A DNA stretch of 64,000 bases from an uncultured Ferrimonas sp. (GTDB lineage Bacteria; Pseudomonadota; Gammaproteobacteria; Enterobacterales; Shewanellaceae): NCBI RefSeq assembly GCF_947489035.1, contig NZ_CANLCI010000009.1:62001-126000 (forward strand), read 5' to 3'. Within the stretch, counting starts at the first letter, position 1, and every line of letters begins with the position of its first letter. Below, piece after piece: positions 50,404 through 59,516 of the stretch. The position numbers and the translations under genes are program-made. Below the pieces are notes generated by a model. The model searched no databases. It worked only from the letters and a program-made list of their open reading frames with translations, and was not told where the DNA came from.

Positions 50404-51045
50404 TCAGATTTTCTCTGCGTCTAACATACCATATCGAATTGCCAATCGAGTTAATTCTACGTCGCCGCTGATCTTCAGTTTTTCAAACAAACGGTAGCGA
50501 TAGGCGTTAACCGTTTTTGGGCTGATGTTCAGCTGCTCAGCGATGTCGGACACTTTTTGCCCCGAGGTGACCATCATGCTGATCTGCAGTTCACGATCAG
50601 ACAGTTCATCAAACGGGTTCTTTTCTGGGTTAAATGGGCGCAGCGCCATTTGCTGAGCAATCACCGGATCAATGTAACGCTGGCCAGAGGCGACCGCACG
50701 GATCGCTTGCACCATGTCTGCCGGTGGCGCGTTCTTCGTTAAAAAGCCCGCCGCGCCGGCCGCCATAACCCGTGATGGAATGGGCTCTTCCGTGTGTACC
50801 GTTAAAATGATGATTTTGGTGTCTGGATTGAAATGCAAAATTTTGCGGGTTGCCTCTAAGCCGCCGATCCCCGGCATGCTCATGTCCATCACGACCACAT
50901 CCGCTGTATTCTTACGGCACCACAGCACCGCTTGATCACCGTCTTCGGCTTCACCAACAACCTTGATGCCACGTTCGTCTTCCAGAATACGGCGAATGCC
51001 GGTCCGAACTAGAGCATGGTCGTCGACCAGAAACACGTTAATCAC
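50404..51045 (-). CDS. uvrY: Response regulator UvrY (GacA-type)
   Basis: 213 residues from a GTG at 51045 (GGAG 8 nt upstream), giving MINVFLVDDHALVR as in E. coli UvrY. The receiver has phospho-Asp54 in VVMDMSMPGIGGLEATRKI; the LuxR-type HTH is LSDRELQISMMVTSGQKVSDIAEQLNISPKTVNAYRYR. It is phosphorylated by BarA and activates the Csr small RNAs that titrate CsrA. Position before uvrC is conserved in gammaproteobacteria. The window also encodes two CsrD-like proteins and RraA, all possibly touching Csr RNA turnover. Confidence 0.96.
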   Translation of the reverse strand: MINVFLVDDHALVRTGIRRILEDERGIKVVGEAEDGDQAVLWCRKNTADVVVMDMSMPGIGGLEATRKILHFNPDTKIIILTVHTEEPIPSRVMAAGAAGFLTKNAPPADMVQAIRAVASGQRYIDPVIAQQMALRPFNPEKNPFDELSDRELQISMMVTSGQKVSDIAEQLNISPKTVNAYRYRLFEKLKISGDVELTRLAIRYGMLDAEKI

Positions 51046-51675
51046 AATAGAATCTCCACAAATTGGCAAGCTAAGCTTGCCTTACCGATACGATAATACC
51101 GCTTACCCCATTTCCGTCAACTGAGTAACTCAGTGCCGGAATAATCACAGAATAGATTTTACTCTGAGCCAACCAAAGTCGTGACCGTAGTCATTAGAGG
51201 TAACTGCCGCAAGGGCCACTAGACTATAAAAAAACGTAAATAATGCAAGTAGTTATGATTCAAGCTTGTTTGAGTGCTGACATCTTGGACAGCGGCATTT
51301 TTTGGCACACATGGCAAAGTTTTTATTAAAACTTCAGCCTCTACTGCAGCATCGACCCAGAGCAGAATAAAACCCCAAATCGGAAAAAAATACCTCCCAA
51401 ATGCGCCTTTAAAAGGCAACGATACCCGCACTCAAGCAACTTTGTTTAATATCCGTCCACCTACAGTGTGGTAGCCCAGCGCAACAAGTGGAAGTGAATA
51501 TTGCCATCAATACTGATATCCGGTGCAAGCGGATCCTCATTGCAGTAAGAGCGTCGCCTTTCGCGGCCGATTACGGCACGCAATAGAGGCAGGATCACGG
51601 TAACGGTGGGTGAGGATCAACTGAGGGTTGCTTGGTCGCGGTAGGCTTAAATAGCAAGAGGGCCATAGCAATAAG

Positions 51676-51720
51676 AGAAGAGAAGAGAAGAGAAGAGAAG
51701 AGAAGAGAAGAGAAGAGAAG
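51676..51720. repeat. Pentanucleotide microsatellite (AGAAG)9
   Basis: Nine perfect tandem copies of AGAAG, with a degenerate tenth (ATAAG) on the left. It is the only simple repeat of this length seen in the window. Confidence 0.97.
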
Positions 51721-51747
51721 CGTAAACAGAATCGAGGGCAGAAACGC

Positions 51748-51780
51748 AAAAAGCCTGCTTCAACAGAAGCAGGCTTTTTT
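51748..51780. terminator. Bidirectional terminator after the tRNA-Asp genes
   Basis: 13-bp perfect stem (arms 51748-51760 and 51767-51779), 6-nt loop, with A and T runs at the two ends; 7 bp from the last tRNA-Asp. Confidence 0.9.
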
Positions 51781-51786
51781 AATTAA

Positions 51787-51863
51787 TGGCGGAGTGGACG
51801 GGACTCGAACCCGCGACCCCCGGCGTGACAGGCCGGTATTCTAACCAACTGAACTACCACTCC
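51787..51863 (-). tRNA. tRNA-Asp (GUC), third in the transcript
   Basis: 77 nt with CCA; acceptor GGAGTGG/CCACTCC, anticodon loop CTGTCAC (GTC), discriminator G73. Confidence 0.96.
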
Positions 51864-51945
51864 GCCGAAACTGGTTTTTACAGCTGACTGAGTTTGCGAA
51901 CGCTCAATCCCCTGCGCTGATCCATTGCATCAATCAGCAAAATAA

Positions 51946-52022
51946 TGGCGGAGTGGACGGGACTCGAACCCGCGACCCCCGGCGTGACAGGCCGGTATTC
52001 TAACCAACTGAACTACCACTCC
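51946..52022 (-). tRNA. tRNA-Asp (GUC), second in the transcript
   Basis: Identical to the neighbouring copies, 159 bp away from each. Confidence 0.96.
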
Positions 52023-52104
52023 GCCGAAACTGGTTTTTACAGCTGACTGAGTTTGCGAACGCTCAATCCCCTGCGCTGATCCAATGTATCAATCAGCAAA
52101 ATAA

Positions 52105-52181
52105 TGGCGGAGTGGACGGGACTCGAACCCGCGACCCCCGGCGTGACAGGCCGGTATTCTAACCAACTGAACTACCACTCC
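52105..52181 (-). tRNA. tRNA-Asp (GUC), first in the transcript
   Basis: Identical gene, directly downstream of a strong promoter (52224-52252). Confidence 0.96.
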
Positions 52182-52223
52182 GCACCGTTATCAGACCGCC
52201 GCAGCGCCCTGAAGACGGAGCGA

Positions 52224-52252
52224 ATATTAAGGAATGTCCTAATCGCCGTCAA
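52224..52252 (-). promoter_or_regulatory. Sigma70 promoter of the tRNA-Asp operon
   Basis: On the minus strand TTGACG - 17 bp - TAATAT, ~42 bp upstream of the first tRNA-Asp. Confidence 0.85.
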
Positions 52253-52325
52253 ACGGTTTTTAAGACTTTTCAGCTCATTCAGTCAAACTTCAACCAACTG
52301 CCTAAAAGTGCAGCAAAAGTTGTTG

Positions 52326-53597
52326 TTAATCTGGCTTGTTTGGCTGAGCAAAAGCACTTAAGTCAACCTCATCTGGGGTCAGATCCACTTTGTCGGCTTC
52401 TTGCTGTTGTTGCTGACGCCGTTGGTTAACCCACTTTTGTCGATACCACCATGCCCCTATCCCAGCCGCCAGCATCACAAACAGCACCACGGTGCTCATG
52501 ACCATGGTTAGGATGGCACTGTGTTTGGCTTCCGCTTCTTGCTGCTGCGCTTGCGCTAACTGCCGCTGGCGCAACTCCTCTTCGGTCGGTGGTGGTGGCG
52601 GTGGCGGGGTAATATAGAAATTCAGCTTCGGCAGCTGCAGATAAAATTCGTTGCCATCGGCGGTGGTGCCAACCGCGATGCCCGAAATAAAGAAGCTGCC
52701 GTAACCACTGAGCATATCCAGCGGCAACTGTTGCTCCAGCTGAGTTGGCGTCACCGCCAGCGCAATACTGTTTTGATCCGGAGTCAGAATGGTCAACGCC
52801 AGATGCAGCTCGCTTAACATCACGTTGGCTTCGGTGCTGATGTACAGCTGATGGGGCTGCCCTACTTCACCGCGCACGTTCAGCCGTACGGGCTGGGGCA
52901 GGATTTCAATTTTCTGCTCCGACTCGCGCATAAATACTGGGTTATCGACTCGGATCGCTAAGTTATATAAGCCTGAGGGATAATTAAAATTCAGCTCTGC
53001 AGCGAACACGCCATCGTCTGGACGCTCGTCCAAACCTCGGCCGTTGTCGCCGTAGCTGCCAATGTCGAAGGGGCCAGAGCCAAAGTTTTCATCGCCGCTG
53101 CGGTTTTCACTGGCCAGCCGTACCCGCCAGCGTAACTGCTGATAGAAGTCGCGCATGACGATGCGATCGCCATCACCGGCGATCTCAGCGTTAATCTTCA
53201 ACCGCTGACCACGATACAAGGTGGCAGGAAAACGGTCGTGCCGTAACTCTACGCCGCTGAGTACCCGCACCTGCGAGCCCTTTTCAACGTGGCCAACCAA
53301 CTGCCATGGCCCGGGGGTCGGCTTTTCTATCCGCACCATGTCGGTGTTGCCGGTAAAGCTCCAGTGAACGTTCTCGGGGTGGCGGCTGGCGTACCATTTA
53401 CTGCCATCCGGCTGCACCACCACAACGGGGGCGGTGCCGTCTTTACGCTGCACTAATAACGTGATCGATTCCACCGCGTGATCGATCCGAAACCGGTTAT
53501 CCAGCAGGGGAATGTTTTGCACGACCGCGGCGCACGCTTGGCCACAGCAGCCAAGCAGCAGCAACATCGCAATAAATTTAGCGGAACCAAATGGCAT
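52326..53597 (-). CDS. TIGR03503-family membrane protein
   Basis: 423 residues. Signal peptide or N-terminal anchor (1-24, ending CGQACAA), a large periplasmic beta-rich region (25-335) with VELRHDRFPATLYRGQRLKINAEI and a GEVGQPHQLYISTEANVMLSELHL block, a Pro run (TPPPPPPPTEEE), a TM helix (~372-393) and a Gln/Asp-rich cytosolic tail. It matches the pattern of the TIGR03503 proteins found beside dnaQ/rnhA in Shewanella and Vibrio relatives. Function unknown. Its start overlaps the end of dnaQ by 20 bp. Confidence 0.78.
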   Translation of the reverse strand: MPFGSAKFIAMLLLLGCCGQACAAVVQNIPLLDNRFRIDHAVESITLLVQRKDGTAPVVVVQPDGSKWYASRHPENVHWSFTGNTDMVRIEKPTPGPWQLVGHVEKGSQVRVLSGVELRHDRFPATLYRGQRLKINAEIAGDGDRIVMRDFYQQLRWRVRLASENRSGDENFGSGPFDIGSYGDNGRGLDERPDDGVFAAELNFNYPSGLYNLAIRVDNPVFMRESEQKIEILPQPVRLNVRGEVGQPHQLYISTEANVMLSELHLALTILTPDQNSIALAVTPTQLEQQLPLDMLSGYGSFFISGIAVGTTADGNEFYLQLPKLNFYITPPPPPPPTEEELRQRQLAQAQQQEAEAKHSAILTMVMSTVVLFVMLAAGIGAWWYRQKWVNQRRQQQQQEADKVDLTPDEVDLSAFAQPNKPD

Positions 53598-54303
53598 CGC
53601 TGACCATCTCCATCCGAGTTTTATGGTTATCCAGTTCTTCGGCGGTGGCGGCGATTACTTTAGTTTTTCGGCGATCACTGGCAGCACGATTAAAACTGCC
53701 TGCGTTGGCGGCACCAGCCACGCTGAACTCCAGCTTGGTTTGGCCACCGGTTAAGTAGAGGTAGACGTCGGCAAGGATCTCGGAATCCAACAAAGCGCCG
53801 TGCAAGGTACGGTGGCTGTTATCGATGCCATAGAATCGACACAGCGCATCCAAGTTCAGGTTGCCTTGCAGTTCACCGCGGTTTTTCAGCGCACGGGCAA
53901 TTTGCAGGGTATCGACAATGCTGCAGTGATCCTCAATGCGGCCATGACGGCCCAGCATCTCAAATTCGTAGTTAATGAAGCCGGTATCGAAGTTGGCGTT
54001 GTGGGCGATCAGCTCGGCGCCCTGCACAAAGGCTAAAAACTCATCGGCCACCTCGGCAAACATCGGCTTATCCGCCAAGAATTCATCGGTAATGCCGTGT
54101 ACTTGGATCGCCTCTTCATCCACCTTTCTGTCTGGCTTAATAAAGACGTGATAAGTGCGACCAGTCAGCTTGCGGTTGATCAGCTCAACACAGCCAATTT
54201 CAATCAGTCGGTGCCCCAAGTAATGCGGGCCCGCATCTTGGTTCATACCGGTGGTTTCTGTATCGAAGACAATTTGGCGTTTTAACGGGGTGACGTCTGT
54301 CAT
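53578..54303 (-). CDS. dnaQ: DNA polymerase III epsilon subunit (3'-5' proofreading exonuclease)
   Basis: 241 residues. ExoI FDTETTG, ExoII AHNANFD and Exo[17 protein letters not shown] supply the four metal-binding acids and catalytic His. The C-terminal region carries the alpha-subunit-binding tail. It is part of the polymerase III core. Divergent from rnhA, the same arrangement as in E. coli. Confidence 0.97.
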   Translation of the reverse strand: MTDVTPLKRQIVFDTETTGMNQDAGPHYLGHRLIEIGCVELINRKLTGRTYHVFIKPDRKVDEEAIQVHGITDEFLADKPMFAEVADEFLAFVQGAELIAHNANFDTGFINYEFEMLGRHGRIEDHCSIVDTLQIARALKNRGELQGNLNLDALCRFYGIDNSHRTLHGALLDSEILADVYLYLTGGQTKLEFSVAGAANAGSFNRAASDRRKTKVIAATAEELDNHKTRMEMVSDAIWFR

Positions 54304-54414
54304 GAATATTCCGAGAAAGTAGAGAACGAGCCAACAAATGCGGCAGCAAGCGAGGCTGCCTTGACGCTCGGTTTAGTATACTGTGGCGCTTTGCTTCTTA
54401 TGGTATCAAGTTCG

Positions 54415-54891
54415 ATGACGCAACGAAAACAAGTGACTCTGTATACCGATGGTTCTTGCCTCGGCAATCCTGGCCCTGGCGGCTATGGGGCGGTGATGTT
54501 GTATCGCAAGCATCGCAAAGAGTTACACCACGGCTATCAGCTCACCACCAATAACCGCATGGAGTTACTGGCGGCGATTGTGGCGCTGGAAACATTGATA
54601 GAGCCGTGCGAGGTGGTGCTGCACACCGATTCACAATATATGCGCCAAGGGATCACGCAGTGGATCAACGGCTGGAAGCGAAACGGCTGGATGACCAAAG
54701 CCAAAGAGCCCGTGAAAAACGTGGATTTATGGCAACGGTTAGATGCCGCCGCCCAAAACCACGACATCGATTGGCGCTGGGTTAAAGGTCACTCTGGCAA
54801 TGTCGAAAACGAACGTTGTGATGTATTGGCACGAGAAGCCGCTGGAGGCAAGAATTTGCCAACCGATGCAGGCTATCAACCCTCATCTTGA
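54415..54891 (+). CDS. rnhA: Ribonuclease HI
   Basis: 158 residues from ATG 54415, which matches the start of E. coli RNase HI (155 aa); earlier in-frame starts only add hydrophobic codons. Catalytic acids are seen in [21 protein letters not shown] and ENERCDVLA, with His in VKGHSG. It removes RNA from RNA-DNA hybrids. A TATACT at 54377-54382 may be its -10. Its 3' end overlaps the convergent methyltransferase gene by 16 bp. Confidence 0.97.
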   Translation: MTQRKQVTLYTDGSCLGNPGPGGYGAVMLYRKHRKELHHGYQLTTNNRMELLAAIVALETLIEPCEVVLHTDSQYMRQGITQWINGWKRNGWMTKAKEPVKNVDLWQRLDAAAQNHDIDWRWVKGHSGNVENERCDVLAREAAGGKNLPTDAGYQPSS

Positions 54892-55634
54892 GCAGAGCGG
54901 CGCGGGTTATCGTCTTGGTAGCTGGCCAGATCGGCAATGGGGTTGATCAATAATGGCCGTGGGGCACGCCACTTACTTCGCACTGGGGTCAGTGGGCACG
55001 CCATCTTTTGTGCCACCAACATGTAGACACTGCCCCACATCGGCAACGCCGCCTCAACCGTATGGCGCAGCGCCCCGAAACGTTCCGGATTCACCATAAA
55101 ACTGTGCAGCGTCAACGGCTGTTGCTCCACAATGCGGTAGCCCAACACCCCCAACCAATCTGCCACTCGACTGGGCTGAAACATACGCCCAGTCCACGGT
55201 GGCCGCTGCCGCAGATGCGGCAGCATATAACCCAACGCCAACGGGCTGATGGCGCTAAAGCCGATGAGTACAAGGTGACCGCCACAGATCATCACCCGAT
55301 CAATTTCCCGCAGTAAACCATGAGGATCTTGCTGGAACTCCAAGCAAAACGGTGCCACGCAGGCATCAATACTGGCGCCTTTAAAAGGTAAAGCATGCAA
55401 CTGGGCGCGAACGGCCCCTTGAACGGGATCGAGCCCCATTTGGTGGGGAATGGGGCAGCCGCTGCTGGTTAAACTGGTCGCTAACGGCCCCAGTTTAAGT
55501 AAATGATAGCCAAACAACTTTGGCCACCATTCGGTCATGCTGGCTTCCACTTGCTGTTGCAGCCACTCGCCATTAGGCAGGGATTGCCACTGGCTTAGGG
55601 GTTGCACTTTATTGGGGTTTAACGCCGGACGCAT
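54876..55634 (-). CDS. yafS: SAM-dependent methyltransferase, YafS-like
   Basis: 252 residues. The class I Rossmann core is present but modest: [11 protein letters not shown] (in place of the glycine loop), [45 protein letters not shown] (motifs II-III). It lies between rnhA and gloB as yafS does in E. coli. The motif I glycine loop is poorly kept, so activity is uncertain. Target unknown. Confidence 0.75.
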   Translation of the reverse strand: MRPALNPNKVQPLSQWQSLPNGEWLQQQVEASMTEWWPKLFGYHLLKLGPLATSLTSSGCPIPHQMGLDPVQGAVRAQLHALPFKGASIDACVAPFCLEFQQDPHGLLREIDRVMICGGHLVLIGFSAISPLALGYMLPHLRQRPPWTGRMFQPSRVADWLGVLGYRIVEQQPLTLHSFMVNPERFGALRHTVEAALPMWGSVYMLVAQKMACPLTPVRSKWRAPRPLLINPIADLASYQDDNPRRSAQDEG

Positions 55635-55724
55635 AGCATCTCCAAATCCATCTGGCCAAGCATAGCAGCTTGCTAAAGCACATCGTTAAGGTACTCTAGC
55701 CAAAACCTTCAGGCCAGCAAAACC

Positions 55725-56495
55725 ATGACGATTCGCATCCACCCTATCCCTGCTTTTAATGACAACTACATCTGGTGCTTACACGATGACGAGCACGCTT
55801 GGGTGGTTGATCCCGGCTGTGCTGATTCGGTACTGAATTACCTTACCGAACAACAATTGCAGTTGGCTGGGGTGCTGATCACCCACCATCATCCGGATCA
55901 CACCGGTGGCATTGCCAAGTTGGCCGCCAGCGGGGTGGATCTGCCCGTGGTTGGGCCCAAGTCGGACAAGATCAATGGGCTTAGCCTCACCGTTGCCGAT
56001 AACGACACCCTGATCCTGGCGCAATTGGGCATTGTTATGACGGTAATGTCGCTGCCGGGACACACTTTGGATCACATCGGTTTTTATAACGACGACATGG
56101 TGTTTTGTGGCGACACGCTGTTCAGCGGTGGTTGCGGCCGCTTGTTTGAAGGCACCGCGGCGCAGCTGCAACACTCGCTGCAACGGCTAGCAAATTTGCC
56201 AACTACCACCGCAGTGTATTGCACACACGAGTACACTTGTGCCAACTTACGCTTTGCAGTGATGGTAGAGCCTGATAACCAAGCACTGCTGCAGTATCAA
56301 CGGCAATGCCTATTGAAACGACAGCAACAACAGCCAACTCTACCAACCACGATTGCCACGGAACGGGCGATAAATCCCTTCCTTCGTTGCGACCAAGCAA
56401 CAATTCTTAACAGCCTCGAACAACATTCACAACTGTCTTTAACAGATAACGTGAGCCGCTTCGCGGCGTTGAGGCAATGGAAAGACAACGCCTGA
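55725..56495 (+). CDS. gloB: Hydroxyacylglutathione hydrolase (glyoxalase II)
   Basis: 256 residues. The metallo-beta-lactamase motif THHHPDH binds two metal ions, with GHTLDHIGF, FCGDTLFSGGCGRLFEGT and CTHEYT as further metal and substrate sites. It hydrolyses S-lactoylglutathione to lactate and glutathione, the second step of methylglyoxal detoxification. Its own terminator follows. Confidence 0.97.
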   Translation: MTIRIHPIPAFNDNYIWCLHDDEHAWVVDPGCADSVLNYLTEQQLQLAGVLITHHHPDHTGGIAKLAASGVDLPVVGPKSDKINGLSLTVADNDTLILAQLGIVMTVMSLPGHTLDHIGFYNDDMVFCGDTLFSGGCGRLFEGTAAQLQHSLQRLANLPTTTAVYCTHEYTCANLRFAVMVEPDNQALLQYQRQCLLKRQQQQPTLPTTIATERAINPFLRCDQATILNSLEQHSQLSLTDNVSRFAALRQWKDNA

Positions 56496-56528
56496 CAGCT
56501 TGTTAAAATGCTGCAGATTTCGTCATCG

Positions 56529-56555
56529 GGCCGAATATTGATTCGGCCTTTTTTT
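56529..56555 (+). terminator. Terminator of gloB
   Basis: 8-bp perfect stem GGCCGAAT / ATTCGGCC, 4-nt loop and seven T, 33 bp after the gloB stop. Confidence 0.9.
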
Positions 56556-56579
56556 GGGTTTACAGGGTGTCATTGACCT

Positions 56580-58154
56580 ATGAGAGTTTCCTACTCCGCA
56601 CTGATGTGTGCGTTTTTACTGTCCGGCTGTCAGTCGCTAACGACCTCAAGCTCGGAACAGCCTCAGGCCACTGCCCCACTGAATGCCCCGGCTGCGACGG
56701 CAACCACGCTGGAAACCCCGCCAGCCGTACAACCTCAGGCTGAAGCCGTTGTGCCCGTTACTGATGTATGGCAACGGATCCGCGAACAGATGGCACTGGA
56801 AGTGCCGGACAACGATCGCGTGGATCACTTTCGCCAGTGGTACATTAGCCACCCGAAACACTTAAAGATCATCTCGCAGCGGGCAGAGCCCTTCATGTAT
56901 TTGATCGTTGAAGAAATTGAAAAGCGCAATTTGCCGATCGAATTAGCGCTGCTGCCGATTGTTGAAAGCGCCTTTGATGTGTTTGCCTACTCTGCTGGCG
57001 CAGCCGCGGGGATCTGGCAGTTCACTTCCCCCATGGGGCGCCACTTTGGTTTGCAACAAAACTGGTGGTACGACGGCCGTCGTGATGTGTACGCCTCCAC
57101 CGTGGCCGCCATGGATATGATGGAGTACTTGCACAACAAGATGGGGCAGGACTGGAACTACTCGTTAGCGGCCTACAACACCGGCGAAGGCCGCGTGTTC
57201 CGCGCCATTAAGAAGAACAAAAAGAAGGGGCTGTCGACCGACTACTTTGCCCTTGACCTGCCAACAGAAACCGAGCGTTACGTCCCGCAGCTGCTGGCGC
57301 TGGCCGACGTGGTGAAAAATGCCGAAAAATATGGCATCGATTTAACGCCCATCGCCAACGAGCCACAGCTGCAGCGGCTTGATATCGGTTCCCAAATTGA
57401 TCTGTCGTTAGCGGCGGATCTGGCCGACATGACCATCGCCGAACTGCATAAGCTCAACCCCGGTTACAACCGCTGGGCAACCTCTCCCGACGGCCCACAC
57501 GCGCTGTTGCTGCCGGTAGATAAAGTCGCGGGTTTTCAAACGGCCTTGGCCGATACCGACCAAACCGAGCGGGTCAATTGGGTGCGTTACACCATTAAAG
57601 CCGGCGATAGCCTCAGCGTTATTGCCAGCAAGTACCACACTCGCACCGCCATCATTCAGTCGGTGAATAAGCTCAGTGACAACCGCATTCGCATCGGTCA
57701 AACCTTGCTGATCCCTGTGGCGGCGAAGGATCCGGAAGATTACGTGTTCAGTGCCGAGCAGCGCTTAGCACGGAAGCAATCCAGCAAGCGGGCGGCCTTT
57801 AAAATGGAGCACTTAGTGCAAAGCGGCGATTCGCTGTGGACCATTGCTCGGGCCAACAACATCACCGTTAAGCAGCTGGCAAAATGGAACGGCATGGCGC
57901 CGTCGGATCCGCTGCGCGCAGGCCGAAAGTTGGCGATTTGGGTGAATAAAGTCAGCCAAAATCAGAAAAGCACCTCGGTGATGCGTAAAGTGCAGTACAC
58001 CGTCCGCAGCGGTGACTCATTGGCGCGCATTGGCCAAAAGTTTCAGGTAACCGTTGCTGATCTGCTGCGTTGGAACGATCTATCGAAGCGCAAGTACCTG
58101 CAGCCAGGGCAGAAGCTCAAGCTCTACGTTGATGTCACTCGGGTTGAGGTATAA
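56580..58154 (+). CDS. mltD: Membrane-bound lytic murein transglycosylase D
   Basis: 524 residues. Lipoprotein signal ending LLSGC (Cys17), a disordered Ala/Pro/Thr stretch, then an SLT domain (about 105-250) with the catalytic Glu in LPIVESAFDVFAYS, GIWQFTSPMGRHFGL and YNTGEGRV. Three LysM peptidoglycan-binding repeats follow (about 340-385, 410-455, 475-520: YTIKAGDSLSVIA, HLVQSGDSLWTIA, YTVRSGDSLARIG). It cleaves glycan strands to 1,6-anhydro ends. Adjacent to gloB as in E. coli. Confidence 0.96.
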   Translation: MRVSYSALMCAFLLSGCQSLTTSSSEQPQATAPLNAPAATATTLETPPAVQPQAEAVVPVTDVWQRIREQMALEVPDNDRVDHFRQWYISHPKHLKIISQRAEPFMYLIVEEIEKRNLPIELALLPIVESAFDVFAYSAGAAAGIWQFTSPMGRHFGLQQNWWYDGRRDVYASTVAAMDMMEYLHNKMGQDWNYSLAAYNTGEGRVFRAIKKNKKKGLSTDYFALDLPTETERYVPQLLALADVVKNAEKYGIDLTPIANEPQLQRLDIGSQIDLSLAADLADMTIAELHKLNPGYNRWATSPDGPHALLLPVDKVAGFQTALADTDQTERVNWVRYTIKAGDSLSVIASKYHTRTAIIQSVNKLSDNRIRIGQTLLIPVAAKDPEDYVFSAEQRLARKQSSKRAAFKMEHLVQSGDSLWTIARANNITVKQLAKWNGMAPSDPLRAGRKLAIWVNKVSQNQKSTSVMRKVQYTVRSGDSLARIGQKFQVTVADLLRWNDLSKRKYLQPGQKLKLYVDVTRVEV

Positions 58155-58235
58155 CGGCTCATCGCGCCCTACCCTGCCCTATGGCAGCCAAGGCCAAACC
58201 GTTAGCGTATAGGGCTCAAATTCCGCATCAATGAG

Positions 58236-58266
58236 TAAGGCCAGCATCTGCTGGCCTTATTCTTAT
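58236..58266 (+). terminator. Terminator after mltD
   Basis: 11-bp perfect stem TAAGGCCAGCA / TGCTGGCCTTA with a 2-nt central gap (so a ~4-nt loop in practice) and T-rich 3' side. Confidence 0.8.
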
Positions 58267-58316
58267 CTGTCGCACTGACATTTCGCTAAACGGCCATCAG
58301 TCCGCGCCCGTAGGGG

Positions 58317-59516
58317 TTAACGAAACAGCACTTTTTCCTGCGAGACCCAGTACACACACAACACCAATAACAGCAGCGCCAATGACAGGTTGCTTAAGGC
58401 GATGGGCAACAGCAAGGCATAATCCAAGGTGCCTTTAACCAACTCTTTACTGGCCACCATTACGTTCACAATCGGGGTCCATAGGATCCCGCCGGTCAAT
58501 TCTGTGCCCGGCACAATGGCGACAATGGCCGGCACAATGGCAACAAACTGCACCGGCGCTAAATAGCCTTGCGCCTCTTTGTAGCTGCGGGCAAAGAACG
58601 ACATGGTAAGCATTAACGCCGCTAAGATCATCGCGATTGGCACCAGTGCCAGTAACACTAACGCCAGATCCCCTAACCCCACGGCATTCACCGCTTGCAG
58701 TAATTTTTCTGCCGCTAAAGCTTGGCCAATGCCCAGCAACCACAACAAACCGCTGACCACCGTTAACAAGGCCACCGTAATGCTGGCACCGGTAACCACA
58801 AAGAACTTAGCCAATACGATGGTGCGTCGCTGTTGCGGCGCCAATAACAGGGTTTCTAAGGTGCCCCGCTCTTTTTCACCGGCGGCGATGTCCAATGCTG
58901 GGATCATCGCCCCCATTAAGCACAAGAAGATCAGCATGTAAGGCAGCATGCCACCCACTTTCTCGCCAATGTCTTCGCGCTCGGCGGCGGTGCCGATCTC
59001 TTGCAGTTCAATCGGCTGCTTCAGCCCCGCCACTTGAGTCTCGGTTAACCCCAGTTGCTGCTGATACTGCTGCTGCCACTGCTCAAACAACGGCGACAGC
59101 TGCTGTTTCACCCGCGAGAATTGGCCCACATCATCCGCTTGGTTGTAGTGCAGTTGCCACACGTGGCTTTGCAGCGTGTTGGGATCAAACCCTGCAGGCA
59201 GTTGCAGCACAAAATCCAACTGTTTGTTGTTGATCAGTTCAGGGATCTGCTCTGCGTTGAGCAACCGTTGCTGTTGCCAGTTCATTTGCTCATCTTGGCT
59301 TAGCAGCTGCCCCAGTTGCTGCTGCCAGCTGCTGGGCGCCAACACCGCAAACTCTAGAGTTTCACTTTGCTTACCTTTGATGGTTTGTCCGGCAAACCAG
59401 ATCGCACCGCCCATCAACAAAGGCAGCAGCAGGGTCGGAAACAACACCAGAAACCAGAACGATTTCTTATCTCGGCGCAGCTCTGACACCTCTTTTTTTA
59501 CGATATGCCAAAACAT
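58317..59516 (-). CDS. ABC-2 type permease, NatB-like
   Basis: 399 residues. N-terminal KKEVSELRRDKKSFWFLVLFPTLLLPLLM with the first helix, a ~150-residue external loop rich in Gln, then five to six helices (from ~190), including AAGEKERGTLETLLLAP, the signature of NatB-type export permeases. With the ATPase gene upstream it would form an exporter; NatAB of Bacillus exports Na+, but relatives vary. Its ATG shares a base with the ATPase stop (TGATG). Confidence 0.88.
   Translation of the reverse strand: MFWHIVKKEVSELRRDKKSFWFLVLFPTLLLPLLMGGAIWFAGQTIKGKQSETLEFAVLAPSSWQQQLGQLLSQDEQMNWQQQRLLNAEQIPELINNKQLDFVLQLPAGFDPNTLQSHVWQLHYNQADDVGQFSRVKQQLSPLFEQWQQQYQQQLGLTETQVAGLKQPIELQEIGTAAEREDIGEKVGGMLPYMLIFLCLMGAMIPALDIAAGEKERGTLETLLLAPQQRRTIVLAKFFVVTGASITVALLTVVSGLLWLLGIGQALAAEKLLQAVNAVGLGDLALVLLALVPIAMILAALMLTMSFFARSYKEAQGYLAPVQFVAIVPAIVAIVPGTELTGGILWTPIVNVMVASKELVKGTLDYALLLPIALSNLSLALLLLVLCVYWVSQEKVLFR

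Larger units (their letters stand above)
51046..51786. other. Gene-free region of 741 bp between uvrY and the tRNA-Asp genes
   Basis: No convincing gene on either strand; it is AT-richer than its surroundings around 51200-51440. It carries the uvrY promoter side, a pentanucleotide repeat tract (51676-51720) and the tRNA-Asp terminator (51748-51780). A small RNA could be hidden here, but I cannot point to a promoter-terminator pair. Confidence 0.5.
51787..52181 (-). repeat. Three tRNA-Asp genes in 159-bp tandem repeats
   Basis: Gene starts are exactly 159 bp apart. The two 82-bp spacers differ at only about two positions (near 51928-51930 versus 52085-52087), showing a recent tandem amplification or homogenisation. 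Confidence 0.92.

Noticed and set aside
51219-51431. A 70-codon minus-strand frame between uvrY and the tRNA-Asp genes
   Set aside because: No ribosome site, no family, and codon use unlike neighbours.
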